From: Apostichopus japonicus
Taxonomy: Eukaryota > Echinodermata > Holothuroidea > Aspidochirotida > Stichopodidae
Direction of reading: 5' to 3'
NCBI RefSeq assembly: GCF_037975245.1
Contig: NC_092574.1
Location: 2,203,001-2,267,000 of the forward strand
Length of the DNA stretch: 64,000 nucleotides
Shown: one piece after another, positions 9,037-19,851 of the stretch
How positions within the stretch are numbered: the first letter of the stretch is position 1
Layout of the letters: the number at the start of each line of letters is the position of its first letter
The notes under the pieces: model-generated
Told to the model about the DNA's origin: nothing
Databases searched by the model: none
The model's input: the letters and a program-made list of their open reading frames with translations, nothing else
Made by a program: the position numbers and the translations under genes

Positions 9037-9074
9037 AATTTTTACACGGGCCTAGGATCCCAATTCCGTATCCT
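9037..9074 (+). other. Sm-like U tract followed by a small hairpin (weak)
   Basis: AATTTTTAC (9037-9045) is followed by AGGAT (9054-9058) pairing with ATCCT (9070-9074). It resembles the Sm-site-plus-hairpin end of snRNAs, but lacks the G after the U run. No known snRNA sequence is found upstream. Confidence 0.12.
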
Positions 9075-9095
9075 CCCTTAGTTCGCAAAAGCATC

Positions 9096-9233
9096 CGGGA
9101 GATTACGTTTAGAGTCCGGCCTTCGGGCCAGAAGTGGGCTAGCTGACTTGCAATGGAGGGCTCACGTCGATTCGGACTGGGTTGATGTTCAACGTTCAGT
9201 GAAACCATGGCCTCGATGAGGCGTAATCTCTTG
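9096..9233 (+). ncRNA. Candidate structured RNA (138 nt), unknown family
   Basis: CGGGAGATTACG (9096-9107) can pair over all 12 positions with CGTAATCTCTTG (9222-9233), ten Watson-Crick and two G-U pairs. Enclosed are GGCC-TTCG-GGCC (9118-9129; a C(UUCG)G tetraloop hairpin), a longer hairpin ACTGG-GTTGA-TGT-TCAAC-CAGT (9176-9200, with a bulge), and GCCTC-GAT-GAGGC (9210-9222), which shares one base with the closing stem. The block is more GC-rich than its flanks. Identity between copies gives no covariation, and a stem of this length in 3 kb is not rare by chance. Both strands are also open for about 60 codons. I match it to no known RNA family. Confidence 0.3.
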
Positions 9234-9311
9234 TTAATTTTAGCTTTCTGTCTTCAATTTTATAATACAATAATTCAAATTAATTATTGACATTTTGCAT
9301 TCATCTTTTTC

Positions 9312-9423
9312 TCGCTAAGTAATCACAATTTATTTAAGATTATATTGATGCTCATGTCTGCCTAGGTTCGATTCCACGCCGAAGCACTATTTTATATAAT
9401 TTTTTTTTTTTTTTTTTTTTTTT
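9312..9423 (+). promoter_or_regulatory. tRNA-type B box with a weak A-box-like motif and T-run
   Basis: GGTTCGATTCC (9365-9375) is a perfect match to the Pol III B box (T-loop) consensus. TCGCTAAGTAA (9312-9322), 53 bp upstream, is a poor A box. The T24 run from 9400 could terminate Pol III. The T-arm around the B box pairs only partly (CTAGG with CCACG), and no full tRNA cloverleaf can be drawn. It may be a degenerate tRNA or tRNA-SINE remnant, or chance. Confidence 0.3.
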
Positions 9424-9437
9424 GGGGGGGGGGGGGG
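9400..9437 (+). repeat. Adjoining poly-T / poly-G tract (T23-27, G9-16)
   Basis: A pure T run joins directly to a pure G run. T/G by unit U1 to U19: 25/16, 24/14, 27/11, 23/11, 24/12, 25/12, 24/12 (with one internal A in U7), 24/12, 23/11, 24/11, 24/14, 26/10, 25/11, 26/11, 25/11, 24/10, 24/12, 25/11, 25/9. A second T9-A-G7-T-G5 tract follows 85 bp later. Confidence 0.93.
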
Positions 9438-9451
9438 TTGTTGTTAATATC

Positions 9452-9465
9452 TGCATGTACATGCA
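9452..9465. repeat. 14-bp perfect palindrome TGCATGTACATGCA
   Basis: Perfectly self-complementary, present in every complete copy. It lies 14 bp after the G run. Confidence 0.8.
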
Positions 9466-10277
9466 TGGTGTTTTAAATTTGTTTTGCTTTGTTTGTTTGT
9501 CTGTCTGTTTTTGTTTTTTTTTAGGGGGGGTGGGGGTTGTTTCTATTTGGTATATTGTTTCGCGTAAACGAAGTAGGTCATTGCAATATTTTGCACAACT
9601 TGTACTTAGAAACCAATCGGAACTTAAGACCTGAGTAGTAAATTTGATTTCTGTCTCGCTCGTCGCCTTTCACTGGAAATTTTAATGAAAGTATACATAA
9701 GGACGAAAATTGTACCTGCAAAAAGAAATGCTTCTTTTGTACAGTGTAAGGCCACCGCGACATCTTTTCTGACAATCTTGATAATATTTGTTCTTCGGGA
9801 ATGTTGTGTCATTACTTAGCCTTTATATTATAAACCGTTAAGTGTGGAAACAGCTATGCTCCTGTTAGAACAACTTCACATTTCTTAAATGCTGATTTAC
9901 TGAGGCAGGCGTTTGAAAGACAGTGTGATACAAACAGGTACGGTAACGTTATAAACAATGCCACGAGCTCTCCGTGCATTAACAACGATCGAAACGTGCG
10001 GTATTCATGACGGTACACAAAGCAGATAATGCGAATACAGCAGACTTAGCCGAGAATTAAACCTAGTAGCGCGGAGGATTTAATTATGACATACTAGGAC
10101 TTTCTACCGGTAAACTTTACTCATTGTCGAATAAATCTATCTAATTTCTACCTTATCTAGCTTTTACTCTGTAGTTAACGTATTATGACCAAAGCAAATA
10201 TGAAATTCACGACAATTCCATGGGACTTGTATATTCATTTAAAATAGCTCCGTTTTGAATCTAAAATTTAACGCTCC

Positions 10278-10383
10278 ATTGCTATGGTAACATCGTGAAT
10301 AATAGCCCTGCCGCTAATGGATAGATGACATGTAGAAGATGGCCATCGATGGCGCTCTCAACTTCTCGTGCCACGTCTGGCAC
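10278..10383. promoter_or_regulatory. Cluster of X-box-like and YY1-like motifs with two inverted repeats
   Basis: ATTGCTATGGTAAC (10278-10291) resembles an RFX X-box. AAGATGGC (10336-10343) matches the YY1 core. It overlaps the 12-bp palindrome GCCATCGATGGC (10342-10353). GTGCCA-CGTC-TGGCAC (10368-10383) is a perfect 6-bp hairpin. Such motifs together resemble a TATA-less animal promoter. No transcript can be deduced, and short motifs arise by chance. Confidence 0.2.
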
Positions 10384-10618
10384 CTACAAGAAGTAACCGA
10401 CATATTACTGGCGCAATCCCGACCGAACGTATTTTAACTCTCCTACAGACTTTTCTACACTGATCCCAGAAAGCATTAAGTGCCGTCAAAATGCCTCAGT
10501 TGCTCATAGGTACATATCCATGACGTAACACTGTTCTCGTTGTGCATAAAACTGTTGTCAAAAGTAAGGCATATATACTGATAGGCCTAGACTAGGTATA
10601 CGTTGCAGACTATGCATA

Positions 10619-13600
10619 GGCTAACTTCACAGACAGACATACATGCATACAGACAACTTCAGATAATGTAAAATATCACTAACCGTAATCACGTTATGTT
10701 TACGATGTCTTGAAATGTCGTCCTTTTCTTCTCTGCAACCCCGGGCCGTCATTGTAGTCGTTCGAACAACTAAATTAAGGCGAGGAACGACGTCAAGATA
10801 TATCCAACGTCTAGACCACACTGCTTGCAACGAAGAGAGAACTGCCCAGTACAGTACGTGTTGATATGGACGCCTACAAAATGACAACAAATATTTTCCA
10901 TTGAAAATCCACTGTGTGTGACGGTATAGTAAACACTCGTATATAGATCAACGCACACGCACGCACGGAGGTATTATGTACGTACAGCATGCAATGCAGA
11001 CAAATATTTCGGAGCGCGCGCTTCTGATTTTGTGCTGAATATTCTTGTGAGCGCTCTTGTATAACTGTTTGCATGTGCGCACGGACAAGATAGACGTCAG
11101 ATTATCACGCTGTAGCTACTAAACCTTTACTTGCATGTGTACAGCAGTAGACTACTGTGATGGTTGCATGCGGCAGTTTAATTGTGTGTGCACAATATGT
11201 CAGCATTGTACGGTGGCTTAATAAGGACATAGGAAAGAAAAACAGTGTCCCCAAATCTCACAATGTTGTCTTTTTATCTCAAAATATTGCCTCTTTTTTT
11301 TCCCCCTTTAAAATTTGGACTTTAAAAGATCCATCGGGAGCTTTCTATTTTATAGCTGTTGTAAGTGTCATACCAGAAGTAATCGTTCCATTATCTTACA
11401 CACTATAAGTCCGTCACGTTTTGGGTCCGCTAAAGTATAGCTAGAAGTTGTCAACTGACATATCAGACCCCCCCCCCATTCCCCCGTTGATATCTGAGGG
11501 CTTGGCCTGTCAGGGTGCATGCGCATTTCTATATCATGACGCAGTTTAGACTTTGGGCTAGAAGAGGAGCAAGTTAAGCACACTGAACCGTCTGCTCGCA
11601 CGGAGAAACATATCCAGATTTAAACACAGAATTTATGAAATGCTCTGTGTCACCTCCAATCCTCCTTATTTGCACATCATCTCTACTTTGATTTATGTGC
11701 TTCCACATCAAGGCATTCAAAACGATCGTGGTGACTGGAAATATGCCAAAACAAGCACTGCGTTAAGTCATTTTACGTCTTGTGTGTGCTTTTAATTTAC
11801 TTGTCTTTTCGTGTGTTTTTTTGTTGTTTTTTTTTCGTGTTTTTGTTTTTTTGTTTTTCGTGTTTCTTCTTTCACGGTTAAACTTTTGTGCGAATGTACA
11901 ATACTCCAATTGGGGCACGGTATGCATTCATATCACATTGTTTTGGAACAATCTGGAACTGGAAGTATTATTTCGACCCAAGAATCACCAGGCTGGCGTG
12001 GTGGCCTGAACGGTTGGAAGACAGCACTGCGCGTCGGTGTTTGTTGTCAGGCTGTGTGAATCGCGCCGATCGGATGACAGACACTGCTTTGTTTATAATG
12101 GCATCGCCAAGGTGGAATTTTTACACGGGCCTAGGATCCCAATTCCGTATCCTCCCTTAGTTCGCAAAAGCATCCGGGAGATTACGTTTAGAGTCCGGCC
12201 TTCGGGCCAGAAGTGGGCTAGCTGACTTGCAATGGAGGGCTCACGTCGATTCGGACTGGGTTGATGTTCAACGTTCAGTGAAACCATGGCCTCGATGAGG
12301 CGTAATCTCTTGTTAATTTTAGCTTTCTGTCTTCAATTTTATAATACAATAATTCAAATTAATTATTGACATTTTGCATTCATCTTTTTCTCGCTAAGTA
12401 ATCACAATTTATTTAAGATTATATTGATGCTCATGTCTGCCTAGGTTCGATTCCACGCCGAAGCACTATTTTATATAATTTTTTTTTTTTTTTTTTTTTT
12501 TTTTTGGGGGGGGGGGTTGTTGTTAATATCTGCATGTACATGCATGGTGTTTTAAATTTGTTTTGCTTTGTTTGTTTGTCTGTCTGTTTTTGTTTTTTTT
12601 TAGGGGGGGTGGGGGTTGTTTCTATTTGGTATATTGTTTCGCGTAAACGAAGTAGGTCATTGCAATATTTTGCACAACTTGTACTTAGAAACCAATCGGA
12701 ACTTAAGACCTGAGTAGTAAATTTGATTTCTGTCTCGCTCGTCGCCTTTCACTGGAAATTTTAATGAAAGTATACATAAGGACGAAAATTGTACCTGCAA
12801 AAAGAAATGCTTCTTTTGTACAGTGTAAGGCCACCGCGACATCTTTTCTGACAATCTTGATAATATTTGTTCTTCGGGAATGTTGTGTCATTACTTAGCC
12901 TTTATATTATAAACCGTTAAGTGTGGAAACAGCTATGCTCCTGTTAGAACAACTTCACATTTCTTAAATGCTGATTTACTGAGGCAGGCGTTTGAAAGAC
13001 AGTGTGATACAAACAGGTACGGTAACGTTATAAACAATGCCACGAGCTCTCCGTGCATTAACAACGATCGAAACGTGCGGTATTCATGACGGTACACAAA
13101 GCAGATAATGCGAATACAGCAGACTTAGCCGAGAATTAAACCTAGTAGCGCGGAGGATTTAATTATGACATACTAGGACTTTCTACCGGTAAACTTTACT
13201 CATTGTCGAATAAATCTATCTAATTTCTACCTTATCTAGCTTTTACTCTGTAGTTAACGTATTATGACCAAAGCAAATATGAAATTCACGACAATTCCAT
13301 GGGACTTGTATATTCATTTAAAATAGCTCCGTTTTGAATCTAAAATTTAACGCTCCATTGCTATGGTAACATCGTGAATAATAGCCCTGCCGCTAATGGA
13401 TAGATGACATGTAGAAGATGGCCATCGATGGCGCTCTCAACTTCTCGTGCCACGTCTGGCACCTACAAGAAGTAACCGACATATTACTGGCGCAATCCCG
13501 ACCGAACGTATTTTAACTCTCCTACAGACTTTTCTACACTGATCCCAGAAAGCATTAAGTGCCGTCAAAATGCCTCAGTTGCTCATAGGTACATATCCAT

Positions 13601-13697
13601 GACGTAACACTGTTCTCGTTGTGCATAAAACTGTTGTCAAAAGTAAGGCATATATACTGATAGGCCTAGACTAGGTATACGTTGCAGACTATGCATA
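10619..13697 (+). repeat. Array unit U3, 3079 bp
   Basis: C10, T27, G11; the longest T run. No substitution noticed against U2. Confidence 0.98.
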
Positions 13698-16600
13698 GGC
13701 TAACTTCACAGACAGACATACATGCATACAGACAACTTCAGATAATGTAAAATATCACTAACCGTAATCACGTTATGTTTACGATGTCTTGAAATGTCGT
13801 CCTTTTCTTCTCTGCAACCCCGGGCCGTCATTGTAGTCGTTCGAACAACTAAATTAAGGCGAGGAACGACGTCAAGATATATCCAACGTCTAGACCACAC
13901 TGCTTGCAACGAAGAGAGAACTGCCCAGTACAGTACGTGTTGATATGGACGCCTACAAAATGACAACAAATATTTTCCATTGAAAATCCACTGTGTGTGA
14001 CGGTATAGTAAACACTCGTATATAGATCAACGCACACGCACGCACGGAGGTATTATGTACGTACAGCATGCAATGCAGACAAATATTTCGGAGCGCGCGC
14101 TTCTGATTTTGTGCTGAATATTCTTGTGAGCGCTCTTGTATAACTGTTTGCATGTGCGCACGGACAAGATAGACGTCAGATTATCACGCTGTAGCTACTA
14201 AACCTTTACTTGCATGTGTACAGCAGTAGACTACTGTGATGGTTGCATGCGGCAGTTTAATTGTGTGTGCACAATATGTCAGCATTGTACGGTGGCTTAA
14301 TAAGGACATAGGAAAGAAAAACAGTGTCCCCAAATCTCACAATGTTGTCTTTTTATCTCAAAATATTGCCTCTTTTTTTTCCCCCTTTAAAATTTGGACT
14401 TTAAAAGATCCATCGGGAGCTTTCTATTTTATAGCTGTTGTAAGTGTCATACCAGAAGTAATCGTTCCATTATCTTACACACTATAAGTCCGTCACGTTT
14501 TGGGTCCGCTAAAGTATAGCTAGAAGTTGTCAACTGACATATCAGACCCCCCCCCCCATTCCCCCGTTGATATCTGAGGGCTTGGCCTGTCAGGGTGCAT
14601 GCGCATTTCTATATCATGACGCAGTTTAGACTTTGGGCTAGAAGAGGAGCAAGTTTAGCACACTGAACCGTCTGCTCGCACGGAGAAACATATCCAGATT
14701 TAAACACAGAATTTATGAAATGCTCTGTGTCACCTCCAATCCTCCTTATTTGCACATCATCTCTACTTTGATTTATGTGCTTCCACATCAAGGCATTCAA
14801 AACGATCGTGGTGACTGGAAATATGCCAAAACAAGCACTGCGTTAAGTCATTTTACGTCTTGTGTGTGCTTTTAATTTACTTGTCTTTTCGTGTGTTTTT
14901 TTGTTGTTTTTTTTTCGTGTTTTTGTTTTTTTGTTTTTCGTGTTTCTTCTTTCACGGTTAAACTTTTGTGCGAATGTACAATACTCCAATTGGGGCACGG
15001 TATGCATTCATATCACATTGTTTTGGAACAATCTGGAACTGGAAGTATTATTTCGACCCAAGAATCACCAGGCTGGCGTGGTGGCCTGAACGGTTGGAAG
15101 ACAGCACTGCGCGTCGGTGTTTGTTGTCAGGCTGTGTGAATCGCGCCGATCGGATGACAGACACTGCTTTGTTTATAATGGCATCGCCAAGGTGGAATTT
15201 TTACACGGGCCTAGGATCCCAATTCCGTATCCTCCCTTAGTTCGCAAAAGCATCCGGGAGATTACGTTTAGAGTCCGGCCTTCGGGCCAGAAGTGGGCTA
15301 GCTGACTTGCAATGGAGGGCTCACGTCGATTCGGACTGGGTTGATGTTCAACGTTCAGTGAAACCATGGCCTCGATGAGGCGTAATCTCTTGTTAATTTT
15401 AGCTTTCTGTCTTCAATTTTATAATACAATAATTCAAATTAATTATTGACATTTTGCATTCATCTTTTTCTCGCTAAGTAATCACAATTTATTTAAGATT
15501 ATATTGATGCTCATGTCTGCCTAGGTTCGATTCCACGCCGAAGCACTATTTTATATAATTTTTTTTTTTTTTTTTTTTTTTGGGGGGGGGGGTTGTTGTT
15601 AATATCTGCATGTACATGCATGGTGTTTTAAATTTGTTTTGCTTTGTTTGTTTGTCTGTCTGTTTTTGTTTTTTTTAGGGGGGGTGGGGGTTGTTTCTAT
15701 TTGGTATATTGTTTCGCGTAAACGAAGTAGGTCATTGCAATATTTTGCACAACTTGTACTTAGAAACCAATCGGAACTTAAGACCTGAGTAGTAAATTTG
15801 ATTTCTGTCTCGCTCGTCGCCTTTCACTGGAAATTTTAATGAAAGTATACATAAGGACGAAAATTGTACCTGCAAAAAGAAATGCTTCTTTTGTACAGTG
15901 TAAGGCCACCGCGACATCTTTTCTGACAATCTTGATAATATTTGTTCTTCGGGAATGTTGTGTCATTACTTAGCCTTTATATTATAAACCGTTAAGTGTG
16001 GAAACAGCTATGCTCCTGTTAGAACAACTTCACATTTCTTAAATGCTGATTTACTGAGGCAGGCGTTTGAAAGACAGTGTGATACAAACAGGTACGGTAA
16101 CGTTATAAACAATGCCACGAGCTCTCCGTGCATTAACAACGATCGAAACGTGCGGTATTCATGACGGTACACAAAGCAGATAATGCGAATACAGCAGACT
16201 TAGCCGAGAATTAAACCTAGTAGCGCGGAGGATTTAATTATGACATACTAGGACTTTCTACCGGTAAACTTTACTCATTGTCGAATAAATCTATCTAATT
16301 TCTACCTTATCTAGCTTTTACTCTGTAGTTAACGTATTATGACCAAAGCAAATATGAAATTCACGACAATTCCATGGGACTTGTATATTCATTTAAAATA
16401 GCTCCGTTTTGAATCTAAAATTTAACGCTCCATTGCTATGGTAACATCGTGAATAATAGCCCTGCCGCTAATGGATAGATGACATGTAGAAGATGGCCAT
16501 CGATGGCGCTCTCAACTTCTCGTGCCACGTCTGGCACCTACAAGAAGTAACCGACATATTACTGGCGCAATCCCGACCGAACGTATTTTAACTCTCCTAC

Positions 16601-16772
16601 AGACTTTTCTACACTGATCCCAGAAAGCATTAAGTGCCGTCAAAATGCCTCAGTTGCTCATAGGTACATATCCATGACGTAACACTGTTCTCGTTGTGCA
16701 TAAAACTGTTGTCAAAAGTAAGGCATATATACTGATAGGCCTAGACTAGGTATACGTTGCAGACTATGCATA
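13698..16772 (+). repeat. Array unit U4, 3075 bp
   Basis: C11, T23, G11. The second T tract is T8 instead of T9. At 14656 A is replaced by T (aagttaagc becomes aagtttagc), removing a minus-strand stop and opening a spurious 63-codon ORF unique to this copy. Confidence 0.98.
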
Positions 16773-19700
16773 GGCTAACTTCACAGACAGACATACATGC
16801 ATACAGACAACTTCAGATAATGTAAAATATCACTAACCGTAATCACGTTATGTTTACGATGTCTTGAAATGTCGTCCTTTTCTTCTCTGCAACCCCGGGC
16901 CGTCATTGTAGTCGTTCGAACAACTAAATTAAGGCGAGGAACGACGTCAAGATATATCCAACGTCTAGACCACACTGCTTGCAACGAAGAGAGAACTGCC
17001 CAGTACAGTACGTGTTGATATGGACGCCTACAAAATGACAACAAATATTTTCCATTGAAAATCCACTGTGTGTGACGGTATAGTAAACACTCGTATATAG
17101 ATCAACGCACACGCACGCACGGAGGTATTATGTACGTACAGCATGCAATGCAGACAAATATTTCGGAGCGCGCGCTTCTGATTTTGTGCTGAATATTCTT
17201 GTGAGCGCTCTTGTATAACTGTTTGCATGTGCGCACGGACAAGATAGACGTCAGATTATCACGCTGTAGCTACTAAACCTTTACTTGCATGTGTACAGCA
17301 GTAGACTACTGTGATGGTTGCATGCGGCAGTTTAATTGTGTGTGCACAATATGTCAGCATTGTACGGTGGCTTAATAAGGACATAGGAAAGAAAAACAGT
17401 GTCCCCAAATCTCACAATGTTGTCTTTTTATCTCAAAATATTGCCTCTTTTTTTTCCCCCTTTAAAATTTGGACTTTAAAAGATCCATCGGGAGCTTTCT
17501 ATTTTATAGCTGTTGTAAGTGTCATACCAGAAGTAATCGTTCCATTATCTTACACACTATAAGTCCGTCACGTTTTGGGTCCGCTAAAGTATAGCTAGAA
17601 GTTGTCAACTGACATATCAGACCCCCCCCCCCCATTCCCCCGTTGATATCTGAGGGCTTGGCCTGTCAGGGTGCATGCGCATTTCTATATCATGACGCAG
17701 TTTAGACTTTGGGCTAGAAGAGGAGCAAGTTAAGCACACTGAACCGTCTGCTCGCACGGAGAAACATATCCAGATTTAAACACAGAATTTATGAAATGCT
17801 CTGTGTCACCTCCAATCCTCCTTATTTGCACATCATCTCTACTTTGATTTATGTGCTTCCACATCAAGGCATTCAAAACGATCGTGGTGACTGGAAATAT
17901 GCCAAAACAAGCACTGCGTTAAGTCATTTTACGTCTTGTGTGTGCTTTTAATTTACTTGTCTTTTCGTGTGTTTTTTTGTTGTTTTTTTTTCGTGTTTTT
18001 GTTTTTTTGTTTTTCGTGTTTCTTCTTTCACGGTTAAACTTTTGTGCGAATGTACAATACTCCAATTGGGGCACGGTATGCATTCATATCACATTGTTTT
18101 GGAACAATCTGGAACTGGAAGTATTATTTCGACCCAAGAATCACCAGGCTGGCGTGGTGGCCTGAACGGTTGGAAGACAGCACTGCGCGTCGGTGTTTGT
18201 TGTCAGGCTGTGTGAATCGCGCCGATCGGATGACAGACACTGCTTTGTTTATAATGGCATCGCCAAGGTGGAATTTTTACACGGGCCTAGGATCCCAATT
18301 CCGTATCCTCCCTTAGTTCGCAAAAGCATCCGGGAGATTACGTTTAGAGTCCGGCCTTCGGGCCAGAAGTGGGCTAGCTGACTTGCAATGGAGGGCTCAC
18401 GTCGATTCGGACTGGGTTGATGTTCAACGTTCAGTGAAACCATGGCCTCGATGAGGCGTAATCTCTTGTTAATTTTAGCTTTCTGTCTTCAATTTTATAA
18501 TACAATAATTCAAATTAATTATTGACATTTTGCATTCATCTTTTTCTCGCTAAGTAATCACAATTTATTTAAGATTATATTGATGCTCATGTCTGCCTAG
18601 GTTCGATTCCACGCCGAAGCACTATTTTATATAATTTTTTTTTTTTTTTTTTTTTTTTGGGGGGGGGGGGTTGTTGTTAATATCTGCATGTACATGCATG
18701 GTGTTTTAAATTTGTTTTGCTTTGTTTGTTTGTCTGTCTGTTTTTTTTTTTTTTAGGGGGGGGTGGGGGTTGTTTCTATTTGGTATATTGTTTCGCGTAA
18801 ACGAAGTAGGTCATTGCAATATTTTGCACAACTTGTACTTAGAAACCAATCGGAACTTAAGACCTGAGTAGTAAATTTGATTTCTGTCTCGCTCGTCGCC
18901 TTTCACTGGAAATTTTAATGAAAGTATACATAAGGACGAAAATTGTACCTGCAAAAAGAAATGCTTCTTTTGTACAGTGTAAGGCCACCGCGACATCTTT
19001 TCTGACAATCTTGATAATATTTGTTCTTCGGGAATGTTGTGTCATTACTTAGCCTTTATATTATAAACCGTTAAGTGTGGAAACAGCTATGCTCCTGTTA
19101 GAACAACTTCACATTTCTTAAATGCTGATTTACTGAGGCAGGCGTTTGAAAGACAGTGTGATACAAACAGGTACGGTAACGTTATAAACAATGCCACGAG
19201 CTCTCCGTGCATTAACAACGATCGAAACGTGCGGTATTCATGACGGTACACAAAGCAGATAATGCGAATACAGCAGACTTAGCCGAGAATTAAACCTAGT
19301 AGCGCGGAGGATTTAATTATGACATACTAGGACTTTCTACCGGTAAACTTTACTCATTGTCGAATAAATCTATCTAATTTCTACCTTATCTAGCTTTTAC
19401 TCTGTAGTTAACGTATTATGACCAAAGCAAATATGAAATTCACGACAATTCCATGGGACTTGTATATTCATTTAAAATAGCTCCGTTTTGAATCTAAAAT
19501 TTAACGCTCCATTGCTATGGTAACATCGTGAATAATAGCCCTGCCGCTAATGGATAGATGACATGTAGAAGATGGCCATCGATGGCGCTCTCAACTTCTC
19601 GTGCCACGTCTGGCACCTACAAGAAGTAACCGACATATTACTGGCGCAATCCCGACCGAACGTATTTTAACTCTCCTACAGACTTTTCTACACTGATCCC

Positions 19701-19851
19701 AGAAAGCATTAAGTGCCGTCAAAATGCCTCAGTTGCTCATAGGTACATATCCATGACGTAACACTGTTCTCGTTGTGCATAAAACTGTTGTCAAAAGTAA
19801 GGCATATATACTGATAGGCCTAGACTAGGTATACGTTGCAGACTATGCATA
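16773..19851 (+). repeat. Array unit U5, 3079 bp
   Basis: C12, T24, G12. Near 18746 the G between the T5 and T9 runs is lost, giving T14 followed by A and G8. Confidence 0.98.

Larger units (their letters stand above)
7541..10618 (+). repeat. Array unit U2, 3078 bp (reference copy for the sub-unit features below)
   Basis: First complete copy, starting immediately after the transposon. Tracts: C9 at 8390-8398 (the shortest seen), T24 at 9400-9423, G14 at 9424-9437. Blocks: 7541-7900 mixed sequence with an 87-codon minus-strand ORF and no known domain; 7900-8390 AT-rich with short palindromes; 8400-8700 mixed with a hairpin; 8700-8800 T/GT tract; 8800-9240 more GC-rich, with overlapping short ORFs on both strands; 9240-9440 AT-rich, ending in the B box and T/G tract; 9440-10618 AT-rich with motif clusters near 10278-10383. 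No gene is recognised in any block. Confidence 0.98.

Noticed and set aside
9096-9233. Known RNA families (5S, U1-U6, U11/U12, U3, 7SK, SRP, RNase P/MRP)
   Set aside because: I compared recalled core motifs of these families with the unit and found none. This is from memory, not a database search.
9198-9233. Hammerhead ribozyme, sometimes found in satellite repeats
   Set aside because: GAAAC and CGATGAG occur, but the required CTGATGA core and element order are absent.
11368-11601. 77-78 codon minus-strand ORF seen in some units
   Set aside because: It exists only when the poly-C tract is 10 or 13 long, so it is an accident of tract length.
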